Part shown: positions 1 to 6,901 of the stretch, piece by piece
Layout of the letters: each line of letters starts with the position of its first letter
Position numbering within the stretch: position 1 is the stretch's first letter
NCBI GenBank assembly: GCA_030043155.1
Contig: JASHYE010000025.1
Coordinates: 1 to 12,023 of the forward strand
Reading direction: 5' to 3'
From: Candidatus Acidiferrales bacterium
GTDB taxonomy: Bacteria > Acidobacteriota > Terriglobia > Acidoferrales > UBA7541
Length of the DNA stretch: 12,023 nucleotides
Notes under the pieces: generated by a model
The model's database searches: none
What the model saw: the letters and a program-made list of their open reading frames with translations, nothing else
What the model was told of the DNA's origin: nothing
Translations under genes and position numbers: made by a program

Positions 1-305
1 CCTGCTGTTTCACATTTTTAGATGGATTCGCACTCGATCGAGTGACTCTAAATAGGCGCCGACCCAGAGCATCAATCCGGAAGCGCTTGAAACCGGCTAT
101 GAAGATGAAAACGAGTCCAAGTCAAACCGAAGCATAGGACAGCAAAAGCCGGAAGCTCGCACTAGCCATATGGCGCCTGGGGGGCGCTTTTTGCCTACGG
201 TCTTCCCTTTGCGAAATATCCGGCCTCCTATGTATTGCGAATCGTCGGTCCGGAAAGTAGCCTCACATACGCCGGAGCTACGGTTTTGTTTGGATTGAAT
301 TCGAA
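1..305. other. Region without a confident gene
   Basis: No ORF with a convincing start and ribosome site covers this stretch. Two overlapping frames are open without an ATG near their beginning: 56-291, and 166-315. The second reads like protein (starting P-Y-G-A-W-G-A-L-F and ending near F-G-L-N-S-K-W-Q) but is preceded in frame by TAG at 163-165. It could be the decayed 3' end of an upstream gene, or chance. A hairpin with a T-run lies at 173-192. No recognisable promoter was found for the gene that begins at 306. Confidence 0.4.
173..192 (+). terminator. Weak candidate intrinsic terminator
   Basis: GCGCC at 173-177 pairs with GGCGC at 183-187 around a 5-nt loop (TGGGG), followed directly by five T at 188-192. 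This is the form of a short rho-independent terminator on the + strand. The stem is only 5 bp, and no intact upstream gene is visible in the window, so it may be fortuitous. Confidence 0.35.
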
Positions 306-806
306 ATGGCAGTGAATGGAAATGGGATTGTGCGCGGTTTGTTTCTTAACTTTTCAGCTCTTCGCGCCTGTGCGGAGCGCCTGAAGATGCTTGGAATTCG
401 CCTCGCCGATATGTCTGTGTTGCTTCCTGATGGCTCCGTGGTAACTGCAACGGCAGTCGAATTTCTGCGGACCCACAGTGCAAAGGCGGAAGGCCTTTCG
501 AACGACGCGGCTCGACCTCAAACCTCTGCGAGCACATTGACGAAGGTGCTATTGAGCTTGGGCGTCCCAGCTTACATTTCAGAAGGGCTTGAATGCAGAA
601 TGCGGAACGGAGCGATTTTGCTATCGGTTCGCTGCAATGCTTCGGTAGCCGAAAGTGTTGAGGGAATCTTTACAGAAGGCGGCGGCGAGGACGTCTCCTC
701 CGCGTCGGCGAAGCGGATTGAGGTTCTCCCCCGGGAAGGCTCACGGAAACAGCCGTATAGCCCTCAGCCGGTTTCGGTCTGGCGAGAGCGGGCTGCAAGT
801 GCCTGA
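306..806 (+). CDS. Diverged low-temperature/general-stress-like protein lacking the glycine-rich core
   Basis: 166 residues. Two separated blocks resemble the small stress-protein family common in soil bacteria (general stress protein 17M-like / low-temperature-induced-like). The N-terminal block (about residues 12-43: F-L-N-F-S-A-L-R, then RLKMLGIRLADMSVLLPDG) matches the usual 'LRxAGFxxxDISVLxPD' segment. The C-terminal block (about 80-137: SLGVPAY, then NGAILLSVRC, then GGGEDVSSAS) matches 'LVGMGIPEYEAKRYE...GGILLSVHC...GAEDISSxxEA'. What normally joins them, a long Gly/Ala-rich zipper-like hydrophobic stretch, is absent and replaced by about 20 polar residues. So it is either a soluble derivative or a decaying paralogue. 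No Shine-Dalgarno sequence is visible before ATG 306, which weakens the case for expression. The zinc-ribbon gene follows after 40 bp on the same strand. The family is recognised from memory of the motif pattern; the biochemical function is not known. Confidence 0.62.
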   Translation: MAVNGNGIVRGLFLNFSALRACAERLKMLGIRLADMSVLLPDGSVVTATAVEFLRTHSAKAEGLSNDAARPQTSASTLTKVLLSLGVPAYISEGLECRMRNGAILLSVRCNASVAESVEGIFTEGGGEDVSSASAKRIEVLPREGSRKQPYSPQPVSVWRERAASA

Positions 807-836
807 GAAGCTGAATAAGGATTAGGATTAAAAGAT

Positions 837-846
837 AAGGTGATTC
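837..846 (+). promoter_or_regulatory. Extended Shine-Dalgarno sequence for the zinc-ribbon gene
   Basis: AAGGTGATTC precedes GTG 847. GGTGAT extends the usual core pairing to the 16S rRNA 3' end, which supports a GTG start that otherwise would be easy to miss. A very similar leader (GAGGTGATTCT) precedes the GTG at 11931. Confidence 0.6.
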
Positions 847-1062
847 GTGACGATATTCAAACGCCTGACGAGCCGAAGATGCCCAAGATGTGATTCCCGA
901 ACCATCCGCCGCTCTCACCGTGTGGGGATTAAGGAACGGTACGTGCTAACGATGTCCTTCATTCGGCCATACCGATGCCTCAAATGTGACGAACGTTTTT
1001 ATCTCTACGATGGTGGTCTCTTTCCCGCTGTAGCCAGACGCTCACTCAATACGAGCCACTAG
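847..1062 (+). CDS. Small zinc-ribbon protein (hypothetical)
   Basis: 71 residues with a GTG start. AAGGTGATT at 837-845 is an extended match to the anti-Shine-Dalgarno sequence just before GTG 847 and decides the start. Two CxxC pairs, C12-P-R-C15 and C44-L-K-C47, are spaced like a zinc ribbon. The linker is basic (RRSHRVGIKERY), and 'RPYRCLKCDERFY' is typical of short zinc-ribbon proteins in this kind of genome. It is probably a structural-zinc protein acting with nucleic acid or protein; no enzyme motif or membrane segment is seen. It lies 40 bp after the stress-like gene and may be co-transcribed with it. It faces the AsmA-like gene convergently, with 35 bp between the stop codons. No strong terminator was found in that gap. 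Confidence 0.75.
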   Translation: MTIFKRLTSRRCPRCDSRTIRRSHRVGIKERYVLTMSFIRPYRCLKCDERFYLYDGGLFPAVARRSLNTSH

Positions 1063-1097
1063 CTCCTTTCGATGCAGGCACCGGAAATTGCATGGGC

Positions 1098-2645
1098 TCA
1101 CTTCCGCACGAAGACTCGTCCCATGTCCAGGCCAAATGAGGGGTGTTCACGCGTTCCCGTGATCTTGATTGGCAATACGGTGCCAGCATTCTTTTTTTCG
1201 AAGAGAGGGTCAATGAACTTGAGGAACAGTGATTTCACTCCCGTTGTGGTACGCGAAAGTTTTGCTTTCATCCTGAGTGTCCCGCGAAAATCGAGTCCTT
1301 CCGTTTCCAAATTGTAGGTTCCTTTCAGCGCAACGTCGGCCCCAGGAACGCCAAAAGTGAGAGTCGAGAATCGAGCTACTCCATTCGTTAAAGTGAAGAT
1401 TCCAGACAGCTGCGAAACTGCGGTGCCATCATCGGCATCCGGTTTGCCACGTCCGCGGCGGCTAAGAGCGTTGATTTTCTCTTGGATGGTCTGCTCGCTG
1501 AACCGCGCGGAGGCTACGCCGAATGTGCCATTCAGCCAGATTCGCTTTGTGATATCAGCGTCTTTGGCGTGCCGCGACGGGATCACAAATTGGGTCTTCA
1601 GTGAAACAGTTCCCGTCAGTAAGGGTTTTTCCGAACCGACCGCGGTTTGAAGCAGATCCTGAACGCGGGCCGACTTCGCAAGCACATACAATTTTACTGC
1701 GCGCCCTGGCTGGCGCGGCCCTTTCGCGACGTCCCCTTTGGCGTCCAGAGTCGATTGAATCAGCCTGATTTGAATCGTATTCAGAATTGTGTTTCCGTTC
1801 ATCCCATCTACGACGGCGCTGAAGCTTGTATTCAACGGCACGCGATGTTTACTGACGTTAACTTCGAAATCCGGAGTTTCGGTCTCGCCGTGCACTTGAA
1901 TGTAATCGAGCACACCGACAAATTCCCCCGATGAAGAAAGAGTTCCAGAAATTCCGCGGATTGTCGCGAGGTCGGCGTTTGAAAAAGTATATTTCCCCGC
2001 AAGAGGTGATTGGCTGGGATCGTCGGCATTCCATGGGCCAAATTGACCCTGCGTGAGGATTTGGCCCACCGGCTTCGGATTTGTCAGGCTAGCGTGAAAC
2101 GCCGCTGGCTTGTCTGGCTGGAAGGACTCGATTCGCAGCTGATGAAAAGCAAAAGACAGATGTTGGCCGCCTCCTTTGCGCAGAACGTTCAGAGTCATAT
2201 CGCTGGCGGTGACTTCGTCGATGAGAAAATTGGTCCGGAATTTCTTCTTGGGGGCGGAAGAGTTGTCTTGTGACTTTTCCCGTGGAGGCACATTGATGAT
2301 GAGCCCCTGCATCTGCAAAGTTCGAAGATGTGGGCGACGCTCAAGGAGCGAAAAAAGATTCGCATCAACTGAGCACTTCGCGATCTGGATCAAAGGCGGG
2401 AGTTCATTGTGCTTCGGATCCCTTAATATCAGCCCTGTGAATTCGGCGTGCAACGCGGGGAAGACGGAAACGTGCAGTGAGGATAATTTCACATTGACGT
2501 GAAATCGATCCGCCGCGATTGTTTCGATCTTGTGACGTACGATGTAAGAGTCCAGAATAGGCGGCGAAAACAATGCCACAAGAACGAGGGCCACTGCGAC
2601 TGCCACCACGGTAAAGAGAAGGATTCGTACCCTGCGATTCAGCAT
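1098..2645 (-). CDS. AsmA-like inner-membrane-anchored protein
   Basis: 515 residues. A positively charged N-terminus (MLNRRVR) leads into one hydrophobic segment, about residues 8-28, giving an N-in anchor with the rest in the periplasm. The next region (about 38-110; AADRFHVNVKLSSLHVSVFP, then GLILRDP) follows the N-terminal pattern of the AsmA superfamily. The C-terminal part (about 400-515) has the repetitive beta-rich pattern of AsmA-like C domains: GVARFSTLTFGVPGADVALKG, then a 'GTLRMKAKLSRTTTG' type motif, and 'VLPIKITGTREHPSFGLDMG' near the end. AsmA-like proteins form bridge-like structures linked to outer-membrane lipid transport and assembly; which substrate applies here cannot be told from sequence. 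The start at 2645 is the only reasonable one before the anchor, but its ribosome site is weak (AAAGG about 14 nt away). It is the last of the minus-strand series running from 6523, separated from the zinc-finger gene by 194 bp, so it probably has its own promoter. Confidence 0.85.
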   Translation of the reverse strand: MLNRRVRILLFTVVAVAVALVLVALFSPPILDSYIVRHKIETIAADRFHVNVKLSSLHVSVFPALHAEFTGLILRDPKHNELPPLIQIAKCSVDANLFSLLERRPHLRTLQMQGLIINVPPREKSQDNSSAPKKKFRTNFLIDEVTASDMTLNVLRKGGGQHLSFAFHQLRIESFQPDKPAAFHASLTNPKPVGQILTQGQFGPWNADDPSQSPLAGKYTFSNADLATIRGISGTLSSSGEFVGVLDYIQVHGETETPDFEVNVSKHRVPLNTSFSAVVDGMNGNTILNTIQIRLIQSTLDAKGDVAKGPRQPGRAVKLYVLAKSARVQDLLQTAVGSEKPLLTGTVSLKTQFVIPSRHAKDADITKRIWLNGTFGVASARFSEQTIQEKINALSRRGRGKPDADDGTAVSQLSGIFTLTNGVARFSTLTFGVPGADVALKGTYNLETEGLDFRGTLRMKAKLSRTTTGVKSLFLKFIDPLFEKKNAGTVLPIKITGTREHPSFGLDMGRVFVRK

Positions 2646-2744
2646 GCACGTTGTCCGAACCTTTAAAAATCCCGATCAGTTAACTGCGATTTCGCCAGCG
2701 CAGCAATCAAGCAACGGAAGGGAAAAAGCTCGTCCGAGAGGACA

Positions 2745-2798
2745 GTGGGGCCGGCAAGGGAGGAATTCGAGTGAAAGGAGAATGAAAATCGGCCCCAC
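2745..2798. repeat. Inverted repeat in the AsmA upstream region
   Basis: GTGGGGCCG at 2745-2753 is an exact inverted copy of CGGCCCCAC at 2790-2798, with 36 nt between them. It sits in the 194-bp gap between the zinc-finger gene and the AsmA-like gene. It could fold in RNA from either strand, but no T-run follows the stem closely. It could be an operator, a transcript-end structure for the zinc-finger gene, or chance. Confidence 0.4.
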
Positions 2799-2839
2799 AC
2801 GCCACCCGGTTTCGCCGAGGAAATGGCGGAATTGTGCTT

Positions 2840-2962
2840 CTACTTACGTTCCTGGGAACTGCTGCTTCCCTTACAGTTCTTTTCGTGCTCTCTCAACTCA
2901 CTTGATGAGTTAAACGATCTGCCACACTGACTGCATTTGTGTTGGCTGCCCTGTTCTGTCAT
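2840..2962 (-). CDS. Small C2HC (C2H2-like) zinc-finger protein
   Basis: 40 residues from the start chosen here. An excellent GGAGGT (plus-strand 2970-2975) lies 7 nt before ATG 2962. A longer 63-codon reading from 3031 is rejected because its extra 23 residues precede this site and would run through the CRP-like palindrome. The protein is essentially one finger: C10-x2-C13-x12-H26-x3-C30, with F17 and L23 at the classic hydrophobic-core positions and the sequence HKCSQCGRSF. The fourth ligand is Cys rather than His. A Ser/Lys-rich tail follows (SSSSQERK). Such single-finger mini-proteins occur in several soil bacterial genomes; their role is unknown, and nucleic-acid or protein binding is a reasonable guess. 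The gene lies 130 bp downstream of the short-chain dehydrogenase on the same strand. Confidence 0.78.
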   Translation of the reverse strand: MTEQGSQHKCSQCGRSFNSSSELREHEKNCKGSSSSQERK

Positions 2963-3016
2963 GTTGAACACCTCCAAGCTGTCATATTGCTGCAACACTC
3001 TCAAATTCTGGTTCCG

Positions 3017-3032
3017 TGTGACCTTTATCACA
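3017..3032. promoter_or_regulatory. Perfect CRP/FNR-family type operator (TGTGA-N6-TCACA)
   Basis: TGTGACCTTTATCACA is an exact match to the CRP half-sites TGTGA and TCACA with the canonical 6-bp spacer. It lies between the dehydrogenase stop (3093) and the zinc-finger start, 55-70 bp upstream of ATG 2962, which suits control of the zinc-finger gene. Ten fixed bases would be expected about 0.01 times in 12 kb of random sequence. No regulator gene of this family is in the window, and no clear -10/-35 pair fixes the transcription start. Confidence 0.6.
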
Positions 3033-3092
3033 ATCGGTCAATTCCTGTAGTCGGCGCTCCAATTTTTTGTACACCGTTTATCTTTGAGGAGG

Positions 3093-4139
3093 CTAGTGCT
3101 TTCGACTCATCAGAATGGCGATCGTGGTGCCGATGAGCAAACCCGCGGTTATACCGAGCCATCCTCGATGCGTGGTTCCTAAAGCTTGCAGCGATATAGT
3201 AGTGGCATGGTTGTCGAATATTCCTCGGGTCCCGAAATCGCCGGGAACTGGTTGAAACAAGTTGTCCGGCCGGTTTGGTTCGACAGGCTCATTGGTCTGC
3301 TGGGACTCGTAGGCGTGTCTCGCGAGGTAAGAATCGAGAATCGCCGGTGCTAATTTATTTGCCCAGATCGCCTTGTCGGTAGAGCCGCCGACGTTAACCT
3401 CGCGGTGCCGATGCGTTGCGGCCCAGACAATTGCCCGTGCTGCAACTTCCGGCTGGTAAATTGGCGGCACCGGTTGGGGATGGCGAGGAAGCCGAGTTCT
3501 GCACCAACTGAACTGCGGCGTGTTCATCGCCGGGAGCTGCACCATGGTCAGATGGATGTGGCTGCGATCGTGAATCAGCTCGGAACGCAATGAATCGGTG
3601 AAACCACAAATGGCGTGTTTTGCGCCGCAATACGGCGCTTGGAGGGGAATAGAGCGATAAGCCAGTGCCGAACCTACCTGCACAATCACTCCGCGATTAC
3701 GGGGAATCATTCGACGGAGAGCAGCCATTGTTCCATAAACGGTCCCGAGGTACGTCACCTCAGTAGCGCGTTTGAATTCTTCCGGAGTAATGTCGCGGAG
3801 GGGTGCAAATACTGTGGTCATGGCAGTGTTGACCCACGTCGTAATCAGGCCAAGTCTTTCCTCGATGGCGTTGGCAGCGCTTTCGATTTGATCAGGGTCT
3901 GCCACATCGGTGGGAACAGCGAGAGCTGTCGCGCCCAGCGCTTCAACCTCCGACTGAGCGGCGGTGAGGCCGGTGGTTCCTCGAGCGAGGAGGCCTATTC
4001 GAGCTCCCCGCTTTGCGAAGGCGTGCGCCGTCGCGCGGCCAACTCCGGCGGACGCGCCGGTGATGACAACGACATCAGGTGGCTTATCAGAATAGAGGCG
4101 CTGTTGTTTGCTGATTGTGATATGGTTTCCATTTTTCAT
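3093..4139 (-). CDS. Short-chain dehydrogenase/reductase with a C-terminal membrane anchor
   Basis: 348 residues, about 90-100 longer than a classical SDR. The Rossmann part covers about residues 20-270: the cofactor loop TGASAGVG at 27-34, D78 in the usual 'D-V' position after strand 4, and the catalytic triad S157 (VGSALAYRS), Y170 and K174 (Y-C-G-A-K). The structural NNAG motif is altered to V-N104-T-A-M. R53 after strand 2 (LLARG) suggests NADPH rather than NADH. After a Pro/Asn-rich linker (about 280-325) a hydrophobic helix (about 327-344) ends in basic MSRKH, so the protein is probably tail-anchored to the inner membrane with the enzyme domain in the cytoplasm. Its ATG overlaps the glucosidase stop (ATGA, 4 bp), implying translational coupling. 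The substrate is unknown. This membrane-tailed SDR subtype is frequent in soil and aquatic bacteria. Confidence 0.85.
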   Translation of the reverse strand: MKNGNHITISKQQRLYSDKPPDVVVITGASAGVGRATAHAFAKRGARIGLLARGTTGLTAAQSEVEALGATALAVPTDVADPDQIESAANAIEERLGLITTWVNTAMTTVFAPLRDITPEEFKRATEVTYLGTVYGTMAALRRMIPRNRGVIVQVGSALAYRSIPLQAPYCGAKHAICGFTDSLRSELIHDRSHIHLTMVQLPAMNTPQFSWCRTRLPRHPQPVPPIYQPEVAARAIVWAATHRHREVNVGGSTDKAIWANKLAPAILDSYLARHAYESQQTNEPVEPNRPDNLFQPVPGDFGTRGIFDNHATTISLQALGTTHRGWLGITAGLLIGTTIAILMSRKH

Positions 4140-6523
4140 TTTCCTGGCAAAAAGCTAGTAAGAATGTCCTTCATACGTTCTGCAAAATGGGACGTGAGAG
4201 ACCATGGGCTAGGCTGGCGCACAACATGCAGAGTTCCTTGCTTTTCTTGAATTTCGTAGTCGCTCGCACCGTTTTCCTTCCGAAAAAAACGTATCGTCAC
4301 AGTAGCGCCGGCTACACTCAGGTTTGACAAAGTCATTTCCGGCAGCCACTCCGGAAGATGCGGATCGACGAAGAGCATCTTGAGGGGAGCGTACGGGTAT
4401 ACGCCAACCATACTTTGCAGCAAAGAGAACACTGTCGATGACGACCATGCCTGTGGCGAATTCGCATTTGGGTAAATGGCCGGAAACGGATGCTGGTCGT
4501 CTCGTGGATGCCCGCTAAAGAGCTCAGGAAGCCTGTAAAACTCGAAGAGCGCGGCTGCTTCGAATTGTGCGCGACAAATCCTCTCCACATGTTCGTACAA
4601 CCCATATCGTGCAAATCCTAAAGCAAAAGGGCCATGCTCAACCGGCCACACGGAACCGCGGTGATAACTAAAGGGATCGTAAGCCGGATGGTCTGCGGAA
4701 AGCGTTCGAATACCCCACCCGGTGAACAAATCGGGAGCGAACATGCGCTCCGCCGTTTGCTTGATAAGGGAGTCGTCCACGATTCCAGAACCAATGCAGT
4801 GCCCTGGATCGGAGCCAATTGAGCGAATGGGCTTCGACTTCGCGTCTAGTCCCATCGCGAAGTAGCCCTCTTTGTCCATCCAGAAGGTCTCATTGAAATG
4901 TTTCTTAAACTCTCGGGCCTCGCGAAATAGGACTTTTGCTTCATCCTTTCGGTCAAACCACCACAGGACCTCTGAAAAGAAGATCTTTGCAAAATAGACA
5001 AAGGCTTGCTCTTCACAGGTGGCGATTGCCGGTGAAACTTCTTTGCCATCCGGATAGACAATAGCGTCGCTGGAATCCTTCCAGCCTTGATTTCGCACTC
5101 CCATTTTGGAGCGCGTCTTGTAGTCGTAGAACCCGTCGCCGTTCGAATCGCCGTAATCATTCAACCATTTGAGCGCCTTGAGAGCGGGCTCAAGGTACGG
5201 CCCAACGAGGGTTTTGTCCCCGGTCCAATGCCAGAGCAGAGCCACCGCCACCGGGTAAAACGCAGAAGTCGTTGTGGCTCCATAGTAGCGGCCGCGGGGA
5301 ATGAGATTGAGAGCCGAAAGGGGATCGGTGTGTGACTCGTGAAGCATGCGGCCCGGCTGCTCATCTCTCCAGTCGTTCGTTTCAGTTCCTTGCCACCGGG
5401 CGAGTTGAGGAAGCGTCCCCTGCAAGATGGCGGTACTGAGTATCGCGGATTGCCAGGCCACCGTAAGAGTGTCGCGGCCATAGAGCGCGATATAGATGGG
5501 CAGTCCTGCGGCCACAGTCCACGCATTTGGACCCGAATCCAGATCGTACAGTCGCAAGGCTGTCAGGTCTCTGGCTGCCTGTTTGACGCAATCTGTTACC
5601 ACTGATGTGAGGCTTTTCTCAGTCGGAGAGCTAAAGTAAGTGGCTGAGTCCAAGAAGTGAGACCGGAGAGGGTCGTACCTATTTCGCGAATCGAAGAAGG
5701 AGTTGCACGAGTATCCGGGACTCAATGCCCGGCCATCAATCGATGGAAAAAAATCTACACAAAAATGCGCGCGACCGTGAGGAGATACGCGCAGGCGATA
5801 GCTGATTCTGTTCTTATGGAACTTAGGCAGCTGGGCGTCAGCGCTGGAGATGCGAATACGAATCGCACGATCAATCTTCGCAATCCCTTTTTCTCCCGAG
5901 TGACTATACGCGTGTATTTCAGAATGTCGAAAGCGAAGTTCAGCGCCCTCCGCAGGCAAGCTCCATTGAGTTGTTTTCTTGCGCTTCACCAGTCGGCGTT
6001 TGGCATCCGCTTCGGTTACTGACGCAAAGTCCGCGTCGAAAAAAAACGACATCTCAAAATCGCTCGACCGTGGCGAATAATTCACAAGCTCGATATCTTC
6101 GTGCAGACCGTCGCCCGCAAACCGCGAGATTCTTAGCTCGAGCGTGTTCTCTGCATAAGCCGGAACTTCTCCGCTGCCCTGATCCCGCGGTCCGGGGTCC
6201 GCTCCAGGGGGTAACAGAACGTAGTACCCGAGCCAGCTGTGCTGGCTTACATTCGAGAGGGCAACCGGTATGGGTGTTTCCCCGTCAATTCGAATTTCAT
6301 ATCGCGAGAGCAGACGTGTTTCGTGAACGAAGAGGCCGAACGGCGTGTCTTCCGGAATTGATCCATCTCTCGCTGTGCGCAAGACGGTTCGTCCCTGACC
6401 GATGAACCACGAATCGTTGTGGGGTTGAAGGCGAATCAGAGAGCCGTGGTATCTCCAGAGCTGCTGGGTGTCAGCTGCGGCGTTGGCTTTGCGTTGTTCG
6501 GCAGCATCCGCAGATTTGCTCAC
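4136..6523 (-). CDS. Glycogen-debranching-type amylo-alpha-1,6-glucosidase (GDE family)
   Basis: 795 residues with a GTG start; CAGGGGCAG lies about 9 nt upstream. The N-terminal beta-rich domain of bacterial debranching-type enzymes covers about 25-260 (SWFIGQGRTVLRTARDGS, then GLFVHETRLLSRYEIRIDG, and FFFDADFASVTE). The (alpha/alpha)6 glucosidase domain covers about 310-720 with the family's marker motifs: LYGRDTL at 347-353, D-S-N-G-D-G-F at 459-465, NQGWKDSSDAI at 478-488, and HRGSVWPVEHGPFALG at 621-636. Acidic residues in the WKDS segment (D483) and the PVEHG segment (E629) are the likely catalytic region by analogy with related glycosidases. No signal peptide is seen, so it should act in the cytoplasm on alpha-1,6 branch stubs of glycogen or similar glucans, though enzymes of this family can have other alpha-glucosidic substrates. 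Full length and without frameshift. It is the first intact gene after the decayed block, and its stop overlaps the dehydrogenase start. Confidence 0.88.
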   Translation of the reverse strand: MSKSADAAEQRKANAAADTQQLWRYHGSLIRLQPHNDSWFIGQGRTVLRTARDGSIPEDTPFGLFVHETRLLSRYEIRIDGETPIPVALSNVSQHSWLGYYVLLPPGADPGPRDQGSGEVPAYAENTLELRISRFAGDGLHEDIELVNYSPRSSDFEMSFFFDADFASVTEADAKRRLVKRKKTTQWSLPAEGAELRFRHSEIHAYSHSGEKGIAKIDRAIRIRISSADAQLPKFHKNRISYRLRVSPHGRAHFCVDFFPSIDGRALSPGYSCNSFFDSRNRYDPLRSHFLDSATYFSSPTEKSLTSVVTDCVKQAARDLTALRLYDLDSGPNAWTVAAGLPIYIALYGRDTLTVAWQSAILSTAILQGTLPQLARWQGTETNDWRDEQPGRMLHESHTDPLSALNLIPRGRYYGATTTSAFYPVAVALLWHWTGDKTLVGPYLEPALKALKWLNDYGDSNGDGFYDYKTRSKMGVRNQGWKDSSDAIVYPDGKEVSPAIATCEEQAFVYFAKIFFSEVLWWFDRKDEAKVLFREAREFKKHFNETFWMDKEGYFAMGLDAKSKPIRSIGSDPGHCIGSGIVDDSLIKQTAERMFAPDLFTGWGIRTLSADHPAYDPFSYHRGSVWPVEHGPFALGFARYGLYEHVERICRAQFEAAALFEFYRLPELFSGHPRDDQHPFPAIYPNANSPQAWSSSTVFSLLQSMVGVYPYAPLKMLFVDPHLPEWLPEMTLSNLSVAGATVTIRFFRKENGASDYEIQEKQGTLHVVRQPSPWSLTSHFAERMKDILTSFLPGK

Positions 6524-6556
6524 AGGATCTGCCCCTGATCCAGATTGTGGACGACA

Positions 6557-6901
6557 TCAAACTTCGTAGCGATTTGCATCAGCATGCTTCAGGATAATTC
6601 CCATGCCCGGTTCCGAATGGAGTGCACCATTGTGTTCCATGCGCTTGGAACATCCATTGCATCTCTACCGATGACAAGATGGCTGAGATAGTCACGAATC
6701 AGGAGCGCAGTCGACGTATCAGCGTAGGTGTAGCCGAGCCCCGTGGTTCCGGCGCCAAAAACTTCTACGATGACGATTGTGGTCGCATTCCATTCGAAGG
6801 TTCCGTCGGGACTCGGGCGCGTCCGTTGGAATCTTGCAGGCTGTAACCTGCAGTTTCTCGATGGGAATTTCAGCGTGTCGCGATAGCGCGGGTTGCGCCA
6901 A
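6557..6901 (-). pseudogene. Enolase-superfamily (mandelate racemase/muconate lactonizing type) remnant with internal deletion and frameshift
   Basis: Three pieces on the minus strand match different parts of one family member. (1) About 6808-6886 reads I-E-K-L-Q-V-T-A-C-K-I-P-T-D-A-P-E-S, the typical N-terminus. (2) A one-base shift at the CCC run (plus-strand GGG 6808-6810) moves the frame to PDGTFEWNATTIVIVEVF, then GLGYTYAD and MDVPSAWNTMVHSIRN, up to about 6611. (3) A second shift gives PGMGIILKHADANRYEV and a TGA at 6557-6559, which looks like the C-terminal end ('GLxLKxADAERYxV'). The whole middle (by family length about 250 residues, including all metal ligands and the catalytic Lys and Asp/His) is missing, so no enzyme can be made. 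The 3' end runs into the upstream region of the glucosidase gene. The 5' end lies 1 bp or less from the stop of the truncated ThDP enzyme. Confidence 0.78.

Noticed and set aside
2782..2913. Short + strand ORF beginning M-K-I-G-P-T-R-H-P with a purine-rich upstream stretch
   Set aside because: It overlaps the zinc-finger gene in antisense, its apparent ribosome site is too close to the ATG, and the product has no recognisable feature.
2963..3031. N-terminal extension of the zinc-finger protein (start at 3031)
   Set aside because: The GGAGGT at 2970-2975 fixes the start at 2962; the extension would be translated from the leader and overlap the CRP-like site.
3615..4250. 211-codon open frame on the + strand
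   Set aside because: Lies opposite the dehydrogenase and the end of the glucosidase, which have clear domain motifs. The translation has no family features and is a shadow frame.
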